From: Vibrio hippocampi
GTDB taxonomy: Bacteria; Pseudomonadota; Gammaproteobacteria; Enterobacterales; Vibrionaceae
Assembly: GCF_921292975.1 (NCBI RefSeq)
Contig: NZ_CAKLCM010000004.1
Location: forward strand, 1-43,202
Direction: 5' to 3'
Length of the DNA stretch: 43,202 bases
The position numbers and the translations under genes are program-made. Below, in pieces: positions 21,115 through 28,321 of the stretch (positions within the stretch are counted from its first letter, which is position 1; every line of letters starts with the position of its first letter). The notes under the pieces were generated by a model that saw only the letters and a list, made by a program, of their open reading frames with translations, had not been told where the DNA came from and did not search any database.

Positions 21115-21260
21115 TTTTTGATTGCTTTTTCGCTGTAAGGCTTGCAGCAACCGGGCACACGAAGTAAACTTAGTCTTGTGTTTTAGGGTTTCTTCTAAAT
21201 TCTGTCGCCAAAACAAATTTAGAGAAGTGACTAGTTTACTTCCTGACCCGAATCTTGAAC
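21115..21260 (-). promoter_or_regulatory. repA leader with long hairpin
   Basis: The outer arms 21161-21175 and 21229-21242 and inner arms 21190-21202 and 21215-21227 form a long stem-loop. On the minus-strand (mRNA) side the loop reads GUUUUGGCGACAG and thus contains UUGGCG, the loop motif of I-complex and FII rep mRNAs. A GTG-started 21-codon frame overlaps the repA start and may be a coupling leader peptide (speculative). I found no CGCC pseudoknot partner close to the repA start. Confidence 0.6.
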
Positions 21261-21288
21261 CCCGCTCTTGCGGGGTTTTGCTTTTTTA
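21178..21288 (+). ncRNA. Predicted antisense RNA controlling repA
   Basis: A plus-strand transcript would cover the repA leader hairpin and end at a canonical terminator (stem ACCCCGC/GCGGGGT, TCTT loop, then T-rich, 21258-21288). A candidate promoter is TTGCAG-17 bp-TAAACT ending near 21171. Its loop would show 5'-CGCCAA, complementary to UUGGCG in the mRNA. There is no plus-strand gene that would otherwise need this terminator. Exact 5' end is a guess. Confidence 0.7.
21258..21288 (+). terminator. Terminator of the antisense RNA
   Basis: Perfect 7-bp GC-rich stem with a TCTT loop followed by TTTGCTTTTTT on the plus strand. Confidence 0.85.
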
Positions 21289-21414
21289 AGCCAGGTTAAA
21301 TTTTCTTACTTGCCCGCTAAGTCGCCAAACCATAACGCACAAGCCATAAAACAACATTTCGGTGTAAGCCTACCACACGATGCGGAAAGCGTCACGCCAA
21401 AAAAGATCTGCAAT
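21289..21414. other. Gap between repA leader and LexA-controlled gene
   Basis: The minus strand holds only short frames (up to about 30 codons) ending in an M-A-C-A-L-W-F-G-D-L-A-G-K-like peptide. No terminator is obvious. Possibly the repA promoter region. Confidence 0.35.
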
Positions 21415-21618
21415 TCAACTTTCGACGATCTCGCCTGTCTGGGCGGCGTCTTTTTGTTCAAGTTCTTTCGCCGTCAAACTCGCCTGTAAAATCGCCTGGT
21501 GCAATCCAGGGTCACACATATCAGGGTTTTCACTAGCCGACGCCAAAAAGCGCAGAAACTGCGCTAAGTTACTTAATGTACCGGATCGAGTCCCGTCATT
21601 TAAAGCGTTATGTGTCAC
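21415..21618 (-). CDS. Small SOS-regulated protein, candidate antirepressor
   Basis: The 67-codon gene starts at GTG 21618, preceded at good distance by GGAGAG. The product is hydrophilic and helical (L-S-N-L-A-Q-F-L-R-F-L-A-S-A ... L-H-Q-A-I-L-Q-A-S-L-T-A-K-E-L) with no recognised domain. Its promoter carries a LexA box, so it should be switched on by DNA damage. Because the CI-like repressor lacks its cleavage dyad, a LexA-controlled small protein that inactivates CI (as Tum of phage 186 and antirepressors of other phages do) would fit well. The function is inferred from regulation only. Confidence 0.7.
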   Translation of the reverse strand: MTHNALNDGTRSGTLSNLAQFLRFLASASENPDMCDPGLHQAILQASLTAKELEQKDAAQTGEIVES

Positions 21619-21645
21619 TTTTTTCTCTCCTGTGATAAAAATATC

Positions 21646-21663
21646 ACTGTATATCCATACAGT
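21646..21663. promoter_or_regulatory. LexA (SOS) box over the promoter of the 67-codon gene
   Basis: ACTGTATATCCATACAGT is a palindrome of the CTG-N10-CAG type, with a TATAT-rich centre, matching the gammaproteobacterial LexA consensus. On the minus strand it overlaps a -10 (TATACA) placed 18 bases after TTGAGG. Confidence 0.85.
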
Positions 21664-21744
21664 TTATTAGACCTCAAAGCCGCATAATCAGCAAGCCTAT
21701 CAGTAGGATTCATAAGGAAATTTCAAACCAGGCGGTTTTGGTGG
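21664..21744. other. End of the late operon
   Basis: No strong terminator is visible between the gpD stop (21745) and the LexA box, so late transcription may read into the SOS-regulated gene and repA. Confidence 0.3.
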
Positions 21745-22722
21745 TTAATTTTTCGGGGTGATAAGCTTGGCGCTGGAGACGGAGAAACGGTCGGGTTCTA
21801 TGACATGATCGACACTTTCTGCAATCCAAGTACCGTTAGCGCTGGCTTTATGGTTTTGCACAATGACACGCGCCTCGGCGGCCATTTCTGGCGTGAGCGG
21901 GCGCTCTAGTGAAAAGCTCTTTTTGCCTCGTTGTTGCTTGGCCAGCTCCGCGGCCGCGGCGTCCTGCGCTTCTTGTTCGCTGCCATATTGGCGGCGCATG
22001 GTAAACACCGGCTCACCCGAACCGGTTTGCACCGCTTTCTTTTTCTGGTCCTGTTCATCAAACCAATGCGCAATCACCGCCTGGTAGTCACTGCGCTCGG
22101 TAATGGTCACACGGCCGGAAGAATTGGCCGGATCAGAAATTACAATCTCCGTCATATCCTGACCGCTGGCGGTTTTCCCCTCCCCTTTCGGCGTGACCAG
22201 GAGCCTATCGGCGACAGGCTTTGCAATCGCGTCATATTGACGACCAAGGCGATTAAGCAAGTTCACATCTGATTCGGCTTTCTGGTCGATATGGTCAAAC
22301 TCGATACTGGCCAACGCTTCACTAATCACGGGCGTCAGGCCATGTTCAGCGGCAACTTGGCCAACCAGTTCGCCATAAGTGATTTTGTCAAACGTGCGGT
22401 CTTTTGGGGCTTTGATAGTACCGCTTTTGTACGGTGCCGAGACTGCATGTATAACAAGCGCATCCTCATCGAGAGGTTCTTCTAACTCCGTAACCTGGTA
22501 GATTCCTTTAAACGTCAGGTCCTCACCAATCCCGATCCACACTTCTAACTTAGCTCCGGTTTCCGGCAATTCGACAGCCTGATCACGGTTATCGATTTCG
22601 ATTGTCACCGTGTCAGACTTAACGCCTGGCGCGTCATGAACGGTTAGCCGCTCCAACCGGTCATTGATTTTTCGGGTGATGTCGTCACCATTAGCCAGGA
22701 TTTTAAACGCGGGTGGTTTCAT
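21745..22722 (-). CDS. D: Tail hub / late control protein, P2 gpD-like
   Basis: The 325 aa have the gpD pattern: beta-rich start (F-K-I-L-A-N-G-D-D-I-T), central Y-K-S-G-T-I-K-A-P-K-D-R-T-F region and K-S-F-S-L-E-R-P-L-T-P-E-M. The protein forms the base of the tail tube (T4 gp27-like hub). It is the last gene of the tail module, after gpU and gpX as in P2. Confidence 0.92.
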   Translation of the reverse strand: MKPPAFKILANGDDITRKINDRLERLTVHDAPGVKSDTVTIEIDNRDQAVELPETGAKLEVWIGIGEDLTFKGIYQVTELEEPLDEDALVIHAVSAPYKSGTIKAPKDRTFDKITYGELVGQVAAEHGLTPVISEALASIEFDHIDQKAESDVNLLNRLGRQYDAIAKPVADRLLVTPKGEGKTASGQDMTEIVISDPANSSGRVTITERSDYQAVIAHWFDEQDQKKKAVQTGSGEPVFTMRRQYGSEQEAQDAAAAELAKQQRGKKSFSLERPLTPEMAAEARVIVQNHKASANGTWIAESVDHVIEPDRFSVSSAKLITPKN

Positions 22723-22725
22723 GGC

Positions 22726-22953
22726 TTAATCCCATAAGCTGATCCGGCTCTTGTTCTCTGCGGGTCCAAGGTCCGGTAAGTTGATGATCAGCCCAGCGGG
22801 TAACACTGGGCCATATTTGGCGAGGCCGGGATTGGCATCGAGCACAGCTTCAACCGCTTTCGGTCGCTGGCCATAATGTTGATGACAAACCCAATCGAGC
22901 ATATCTCCGCGCCTGGTTTGGTACTGCACACCGTTAGAACTCATCTTTGCCAT
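22726..22953 (-). CDS. X: Tail protein X (LysM-like), P2 gpX-like
   Basis: A 75-residue protein with a LysM-type fold (Y-Q-T-R-R-G-D-M-L-D-W-V ... P-A-G-L-I-I-N-L-P). It overlaps the gpU stop by 20 bases. It belongs to the tail tube end/baseplate assembly. Confidence 0.9.
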   Translation of the reverse strand: MAKMSSNGVQYQTRRGDMLDWVCHQHYGQRPKAVEAVLDANPGLAKYGPVLPAGLIINLPDLGPAENKSRISLWD

Positions 22954-23362
22954 ACTCCGAAATGGTCAGCGTCCCTTTAATCTCTAAAGGGATACCGTTA
23001 TCCGTAAAATACTGATCGTTACGTTCCAGCGACTCGATACACCACAATCCAAGATCCGCGCCGCCGCTCGGCGTACCACCGACCAAACGACCCGGTTCGC
23101 CTTTATCTGCGAACGCTTTCATTCGGTCGAACTGATACAAGTCGGATTTTTTTTGCGGATAAATAGTGATGTTCAGCGTTTTGGTATCACTGTCTGGCCC
23201 ATGAAACTGTTTAGCCGGCTTTCGGTTCAGGCGCGAACGTTTTGCCCAGCGCCATTTCATTGAGGTGCGTAGCTGCTGAAACTGAGGTCCGGAGACAGAA
23301 AAGAAAAAATCCCCGGAAGGGAAACTCAGCGCCAGCATGACGCCGTTTCTTAGTTCATCCAT
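22934..23362 (-). CDS. U: Tail protein U, P2 gpU-like
   Basis: 142 aa with the pattern of P2 gpU (M-L-A-L-S-F-P-S-G-D-F-F-F-S-V near the start; G-L-W-C-I-E-S-L near the end). gpU takes part in tail assembly and length control. It lies between the tape measure and gpX. Confidence 0.88.
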   Translation of the reverse strand: MDELRNGVMLALSFPSGDFFFSVSGPQFQQLRTSMKWRWAKRSRLNRKPAKQFHGPDSDTKTLNITIYPQKKSDLYQFDRMKAFADKGEPGRLVGGTPSGGADLGLWCIESLERNDQYFTDNGIPLEIKGTLTISEYGKDEF

Positions 23363-23365
23363 TGC

Positions 23366-25681
23366 TTAACCTATATCGTACAAAGCGCCACGGCGAGCCC
23401 TGGCTTTCTCTCGATCGCGGCGATCCAGTTCATCACGAACCTTACGCGCCACATCATCACCGCTTTCACCTGGTTGCTGCTCGATAGCAATTTGATAGCT
23501 GGACGTGTAATTCGCCGGCGCAGTATGCGAAGCGGCGATCCCCGTTCTCGCGGGCACCACACCGCCATAGCCGCCCGCATAGGCAGAGGGGCGATTGCTG
23601 TCCTGCTGTACGGTACTGCTGAGCTCTACAGCTTTGGTGACTTTGTCGTCATCGCCGAAGATGCTATCCCACCAACCTTTAACCTTGCCAACGGTATCCG
23701 TGACCCACTGCATCGCGGATTTAAACTTAGCGACAATGCCATCCCATAGATTGCTGAAAAAGTCGCCCAGCGGCTCCCAATACTTCACAATCAACGCGAC
23801 CACACCAATCAGTGCCATAACAGCTAACACAATCAAACCGATAGGGTTAGCGTTAAGCGCCACATTCAGCGCCCATTGTGCCGCAGTCCACACCGCGGTC
23901 GCCGCCGCCATTGCCCGCTGCAATCCAGCCATTAACGTCATACGCTGCATTCCGGTGATCATGGCCATATTCCAGGCGACTTGCGCCATCTTGACGCCAA
24001 TCATCACAGTTTTAAGCGCTATCAACGCCATCACGGCACCACCGACCAACTGAGTCAGGAACGGGAAACGTTCCGCTAAATCAGCAACGCCCATCGCTGC
24101 GCTACCGATCGTGTCCGTCACAAACATCATCATCGGCGCGAACACTTTGCCCAGCGTGGCAGTTAAGTTGCTGATCCGCTGGTTCATGCGCTCGACCGAC
24201 TCATTCGGCCCCAACAAAATCGCCTGGGCCATTTCGTTCGTGGTGGCCATACCGCCCTTAAGCGCGCCGTTCATGCTGCCAATGTTCTGTTTTAGCGTGT
24301 CGATTTCCGGATAAAGCAATTTAATCATTGCCATCGCTTCATCGGTGCCAAACGCTTTTTTCAGTTCCTGTTCTTCGAGCGCGTCTATCGTGCTGCCATA
24401 CTTGCCTTGCAATTCGGCAAGAATATCCGGCATCGATAACAGTTGATTGTTGGCATCAAGGAAATTCAACCCAAGCTTTTCACCCGCACCGGCGGCGCTG
24501 TTGAGAAAGGCTTTGTATTTTGTGGCGGCTTCACTGCCCGACATCGTCGCTTGGAGCTGGCCGAGGATCGATAACTGTTCAGCGAAAGAGACGTTCGCGG
24601 CCGTCGCCGTTGCGCCCAGGTTAGAGATCGCCGAGCTCATTTCCGAGCCGTTGGTTTTAAACGCTTTTACGCTCGATGCGATACCGGCTGAAAAGTATTC
24701 GCCGAACTTCATGTCCCGCTCAGCCGTGGACATGGTGTTCCAACCCTCGATCGTGGTCGCGCCGAACTGGTCAAACTGTTTTCGGTAAATACCGTAACCA
24801 GACGCAAACAAACTGGTCATCTGTTCGGTGGTTGATTTAGTTGCGCCGGCCGTCATTGCTGCAATACGGGTAAATTCTCCCACAGCGGTATCAGACAGCG
24901 ACGAAATACCCGATTTGATGTCATAGCTCGCCGCTATGAATTCGGCTTGTGTGGTGCCGCTCCATTGGTTAGAGAAGTCTTTCGCCGACTTAGTGATCGC
25001 GTCGATACCTTCGGCACCGATCCCCAAGCTCTGGATCGTGCCCTGGGCGCTGGCAACCTGACCATAAGATTCGGTCAATTTAGCCAGGGCATAGGTGGCC
25101 GCACCGACTTTCGCGGTATCCATTGCCGCCGAGCCCATAAGCTGGCTGTTTTTCTCGCGTAACCCGGCGAGTTTTTTCTCTCGCTGGGCGACCGCTTCAA
25201 GCTGATTTTGTTGTTCCTTAAGCCGATCATTTAATCGAGCGGTATGCCGTTCGACTTGATTGGTCGCCTGGCGTAAGTTCTTCGTGCTGATCCCTGCCTG
25301 GTCGAGTTTATTTCTCAACTCACCCAGCTTTTGATTTTCGCGTTCATGCTGTTGGCTCAGTTGCTGCGCTTCACGCTTGGCCTTGTTGAACTCGGTCGTC
25401 ATCGCGCGGGTAGGTTTTTCCGCAGCTCGCATCTGACGCGCCAGGTCTGCGACCTTTTTATTTTGCGCATCCAGGGCACGGCTGGTTTCCACGCTGTCGC
25501 GTTTCAAGCGCTTGAACGCATCGAGATCAGCCGTAGACTGAGAAAGCCTGGAGATCTGCTTTTGCGTCGCCTCGATCGCGGTGGCGGACTTTTTAGTCTG
25601 ATCTGTCACTTTGGAAATTGGCGTCGTGATCTTGTCCACCATTTCCATGACAAACGATAGTTTGCTGGTCGTATCGCCCAT
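23366..25681 (-). CDS. T: Tail tape measure protein, P2 gpT-like
   Basis: The 771 residues start with a coiled-coil region (about 30-190), contain a conserved globular stretch (about 190-500), hydrophobic segments (about 555-650) and a charged end. Its length sets tail length; tape measure length here predicts a tail near 115 nm by the usual 1.5 angstrom per residue rule. It is preceded by the gpE/E' frameshift pair and by a strong terminator hairpin. Confidence 0.93.
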   Translation of the reverse strand: MGDTTSKLSFVMEMVDKITTPISKVTDQTKKSATAIEATQKQISRLSQSTADLDAFKRLKRDSVETSRALDAQNKKVADLARQMRAAEKPTRAMTTEFNKAKREAQQLSQQHERENQKLGELRNKLDQAGISTKNLRQATNQVERHTARLNDRLKEQQNQLEAVAQREKKLAGLREKNSQLMGSAAMDTAKVGAATYALAKLTESYGQVASAQGTIQSLGIGAEGIDAITKSAKDFSNQWSGTTQAEFIAASYDIKSGISSLSDTAVGEFTRIAAMTAGATKSTTEQMTSLFASGYGIYRKQFDQFGATTIEGWNTMSTAERDMKFGEYFSAGIASSVKAFKTNGSEMSSAISNLGATATAANVSFAEQLSILGQLQATMSGSEAATKYKAFLNSAAGAGEKLGLNFLDANNQLLSMPDILAELQGKYGSTIDALEEQELKKAFGTDEAMAMIKLLYPEIDTLKQNIGSMNGALKGGMATTNEMAQAILLGPNESVERMNQRISNLTATLGKVFAPMMMFVTDTIGSAAMGVADLAERFPFLTQLVGGAVMALIALKTVMIGVKMAQVAWNMAMITGMQRMTLMAGLQRAMAAATAVWTAAQWALNVALNANPIGLIVLAVMALIGVVALIVKYWEPLGDFFSNLWDGIVAKFKSAMQWVTDTVGKVKGWWDSIFGDDDKVTKAVELSSTVQQDSNRPSAYAGGYGGVVPARTGIAASHTAPANYTSSYQIAIEQQPGESGDDVARKVRDELDRRDREKARARRGALYDIG

Positions 25682-25700
25682 GTATACCCCTTACAAACGA

Positions 25701-25740
25701 AAAAAAGCCGGGCAAGCCCCTTAGGACTGCCCGGCGTTTT
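25701..25740 (-). terminator. Strong terminator between gpE' and tape measure
   Basis: Minus-strand stem GCCGGGCA/TGCCCGGC (arms 25728-25735 and 25707-25714), followed by seven T. It overlaps the gpE' stop and lies inside the late operon. Confidence 0.85.
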
Positions 25741-26145
25741 CGGCTTGTTCCTGCGCCTTTTCGTGGCGCTGTAATGCGATTTCGTGCCAGCGCATTAACT
25801 CGGCCAGCGACATGCTGGCGGTGGCGCTGGGATTAAAGCCGGTGAATACCAGGAAAATATCCGCTTCGGCTTCCATCACGTCGGCCGGAACGGGGTTTAT
25901 TCCGTGAAAAAACCGACCACCTCCGTTTGCACCGCAACCAGATCGGACGGCTTCAACATATCGAATTCGTTGGCGGTAATGTCACTGATACGCGGCACCA
26001 GTTGACGGTGGGTGTTGATGTCCATACGCAAGATCGAGAACATTTCTAAACCGCGGAGGCTACCAGTGTCCGGCTCACGCAAATTGATTTCAGTGATCTC
26101 ATTGTCACCACGTTTAAGGGACTTTTTCAGTTCAACTTTAGCCAT
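25721..26145 (-). CDS. E': gpE+E' tail assembly chaperone, made by -1 frameshift
   Basis: The gpE frame contains the slippery heptamer T-TTT-TTC (plus-strand 25906-25912) seven codons before... its stop at 25897. After slipping -1 the frame continues to 25721 and encodes A-D-I-F-L-V-F-T-G-F and then M-S-L-A-E-L-M-R-W-H-E, the signature of the P2 gpE' extension. The fusion would have about 141 aa, close to the 142 of P2 E+E'. The frameshift product normally chaperones the tape measure. Confidence 0.9.
25897..26145 (-). CDS. E: Tail assembly protein gpE, P2-like
   Basis: The start is ATG 26145 (the frame is open to 26181 but includes a terminator). The 82 aa match the gpE pattern (K-S-L-K-R-G-D-N-E-I-T; L-V-P-R-I-S-D-I-T). 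Zero-frame partner of the frameshift fusion, between tube protein and tape measure. Confidence 0.9.
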   Translation of the reverse strand: MAKVELKKSLKRGDNEITEINLREPDTGSLRGLEMFSILRMDINTHRQLVPRISDITANEFDMLKPSDLVAVQTEVVGFFTE

Positions 26146-26160
26146 TGCTTTCGCTCCAAA

Positions 26161-26190
26161 TAAAAACGCCCTGCGAACCACGCAAGGCGT
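26161..26190 (-). terminator. Terminator between tube protein and gpE
   Basis: Minus-strand stem ACGCCTTGCG/CGCAGGGCGT (one mismatch), 5-base loop, followed by TTTTATTT. Confidence 0.75.
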
Positions 26191-26229
26191 AAAGAATTAA
26201 AGATTTAATGAATTAACGAGAATTGAGAT

Positions 26230-26745
26230 TTACTGACCCAGCGCCTGGCGAATCTCTTTGTTGCGGTCTTTGCCGTTGACACGGAACACGTTGTTTAGCT
26301 TGTCAATGTGGAGGACCTCTTTACCATCAACTTCAAGCTCGAAGAACTCAACATCGATCACGAACTTGGTGGTCGCTTCCACGCCACCCGCGGCCCATTC
26401 ATTGAATTCTGTTTCACGCCAAAAGCCAGCCTGACGAACCACAACGGATTTGATTTGACCACCGACATCAAGCGCGCCTTTTACGACGAACTGTTCGTCG
26501 CGCGACTCACGGGAACCAATCAGATCGAACACCTTATCCGAGTAATCAGAAACCGTAACTTCTGACTCCATTGCTTCTAGCTTACCAACATCGCGTTTCA
26601 TGGTGCCACCAATGCCGGCACCGTCGAAATCAATGGTTTTGGTGACAATCTTCGGAATTGTCAGTTTGTTGGCCTGACCTGCAAAACTTTCGTTTTTCAG
26701 AAAGGCGTTAAAGTCCACAAGGACCGAGGGAATACGTCCCGCCAT
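26230..26745 (-). CDS. FII: Major tail tube protein, P2 FII-like
   Basis: 171 aa. The N-terminus G-R-I-P-S-V-L-V-D-F-N-A-F and the central E-S-E-V-T-V-S-D-Y pattern are those of P2 FII tube proteins. It lies 12 bases after the sheath gene. It forms the inner tube of the contractile tail. Confidence 0.93.
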   Translation of the reverse strand: MAGRIPSVLVDFNAFLKNESFAGQANKLTIPKIVTKTIDFDGAGIGGTMKRDVGKLEAMESEVTVSDYSDKVFDLIGSRESRDEQFVVKGALDVGGQIKSVVVRQAGFWRETEFNEWAAGGVEATTKFVIDVEFFELEVDGKEVLHIDKLNNVFRVNGKDRNKEIRQALGQ

Positions 26746-26757
26746 TGCTTACCCCTA

Positions 26758-28242
26758 TTAATCAAAAATTGCTTCGTTGTACGTGTTGTTAACGTGTTGA
26801 CGGAAAGTCACACGCTCGGCGACGTCATAGAACCCGAGGTCGTAATCAAAGAACACCTGACCCGTGCCAATCGCATCGATGTTCAGGTCCTTATCCGCCC
26901 AACAAACACCACCGCTGATCACCTTACGATTAACCAGACGGCGAAGGAACGCGTTTACACGGCCTGTTACGCTTTCGACATAGTTCTTAGTAATGTTCTG
27001 GTCTACCGCGTCAAAGTGGGCGTAAATAATGCTGTCGCCGACGATGTAGCGAACACGTTGATGCGGAAGCATGGTTCCATTGGTGAGGCGGTTGCCCCAG
27101 AAAAACCAACCACCTTGTTTGTTGACTAAGGTACACACGTTCATGCTGTTGAGCTGGTTAGCCATGCAGCTGATCGCACCAGGGCCCGCTGACACATACG
27201 GAATGTCGATCGCCGTGCCTTGAATACCGCTGATCTTGCGGTTCGATGGTGAGTTCCAGTAACCCTCCTCATTGTCAACGCGGACAATGTGACCGGCGAC
27301 AATGGCCGACGCATGACGTTTCACATTGGCTTTCAGGTCAGAATCAAACAGTTCAATGCCGCCATGCACGAACAACGCTTCGGCAAACTGACGGGCACGG
27401 TTCACCACGGCGCTGTATCCGGCGTAGTGGTCCGAATCGATGATCGGTGTTGCGTTGAGGTTTTTAGCGACGCGCTCGACTTCTTCGCCAACCCCTGCCA
27501 GGTGCGAATACTCTGGCGTGATAATTAAACGTGGGCGCACACCGAGTTTACCCTCGGCCCCTTCCAGTGCTTTCAAGCCGGTTGATTGACTTGTCTCGGG
27601 ATCAATAGTGCCGATCACGTTGGCTTTGGTCGTGTTCTCGTCCTGACCTTCCGCTACTCGAACCACAATCACCACCGCGCCAACCTGACTATAAATGTCT
27701 TTCAGCGCATCTTTCAGCGTGCCGCCCGTGCCCGCCTTGGCAATCATCTTGTCAGACGTGACCAGCGTCGGCACATTGAGCGGGAAGGCTTCATCCTCAC
27801 CACCGGACAGGTAAGTCGGGTAAGCGTACGCCACAACACCAGAACCATCACCGCCCGCCGTTACAGATACCAGATCATTCGCTTCATCATGCGCATTCAC
27901 AGCGGCAGCCACATCGGTCGAAGTTGAAGTAATAGACCCATCCGCACCGGTGGCCAAAAGTACGGTGATTTTTTCATCTTTAACCGATACCAATAACGCC
28001 GCATCATTCGCAGCCGGATCGACCAGTTCAACACTGATCCCGTTACCACGAATGCCCGTGTTAACCGCTTCGAACGTCAACGCGCTGTTGTCTTCCCCCA
28101 GGGCCAACGCTGCCGCGGTGGCTACCTGGGCATTCGGAGCCGTTGCCACCAAGCCAATGGTAGACGCGGCCAACACAGTGATCGGACGATTACCATCTTT
28201 GAGGTAAAACGTCTCGACGCCGTGGAAATAATTTCCTGACAT
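26758..28242 (-). CDS. FI: Tail sheath protein, P2 FI-like
   Basis: 494 aa, larger than P2 FI (396) because of an inserted domain near residues 40-150 (S-A-L-T-F-E-A-V ... A-G-G-D-G-S-G-V). The conserved C-terminal sheath domain (W-F-F-W-G-N-R-L; R-R-L-V-N-R-K-V-I-S-G-G) is clear. It is the contractile sheath. Confidence 0.95.
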   Translation of the reverse strand: MSGNYFHGVETFYLKDGNRPITVLAASTIGLVATAPNAQVATAAALALGEDNSALTFEAVNTGIRGNGISVELVDPAANDAALLVSVKDEKITVLLATGADGSITSTSTDVAAAVNAHDEANDLVSVTAGGDGSGVVAYAYPTYLSGGEDEAFPLNVPTLVTSDKMIAKAGTGGTLKDALKDIYSQVGAVVIVVRVAEGQDENTTKANVIGTIDPETSQSTGLKALEGAEGKLGVRPRLIITPEYSHLAGVGEEVERVAKNLNATPIIDSDHYAGYSAVVNRARQFAEALFVHGGIELFDSDLKANVKRHASAIVAGHIVRVDNEEGYWNSPSNRKISGIQGTAIDIPYVSAGPGAISCMANQLNSMNVCTLVNKQGGWFFWGNRLTNGTMLPHQRVRYIVGDSIIYAHFDAVDQNITKNYVESVTGRVNAFLRRLVNRKVISGGVCWADKDLNIDAIGTGQVFFDYDLGFYDVAERVTFRQHVNNTYNEAIFD

Positions 28243-28275
28243 GGGGTGTATTCTCCTTGTTTCGGATAATAAAAA

Positions 28276-28295
28276 GCCCAGCTCGAAAGCTGGGC
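28276..28295 (-). terminator. Terminator between tail fibre and sheath
   Basis: A perfect 8-bp stem GCCCAGCT/AGCTGGGC closed by a UUCG tetraloop, followed by TTTTTATT on the minus strand. Confidence 0.9.
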
Positions 28296-28321
28296 GTTAA
28301 TGAATTTCAATTAATAAATAC

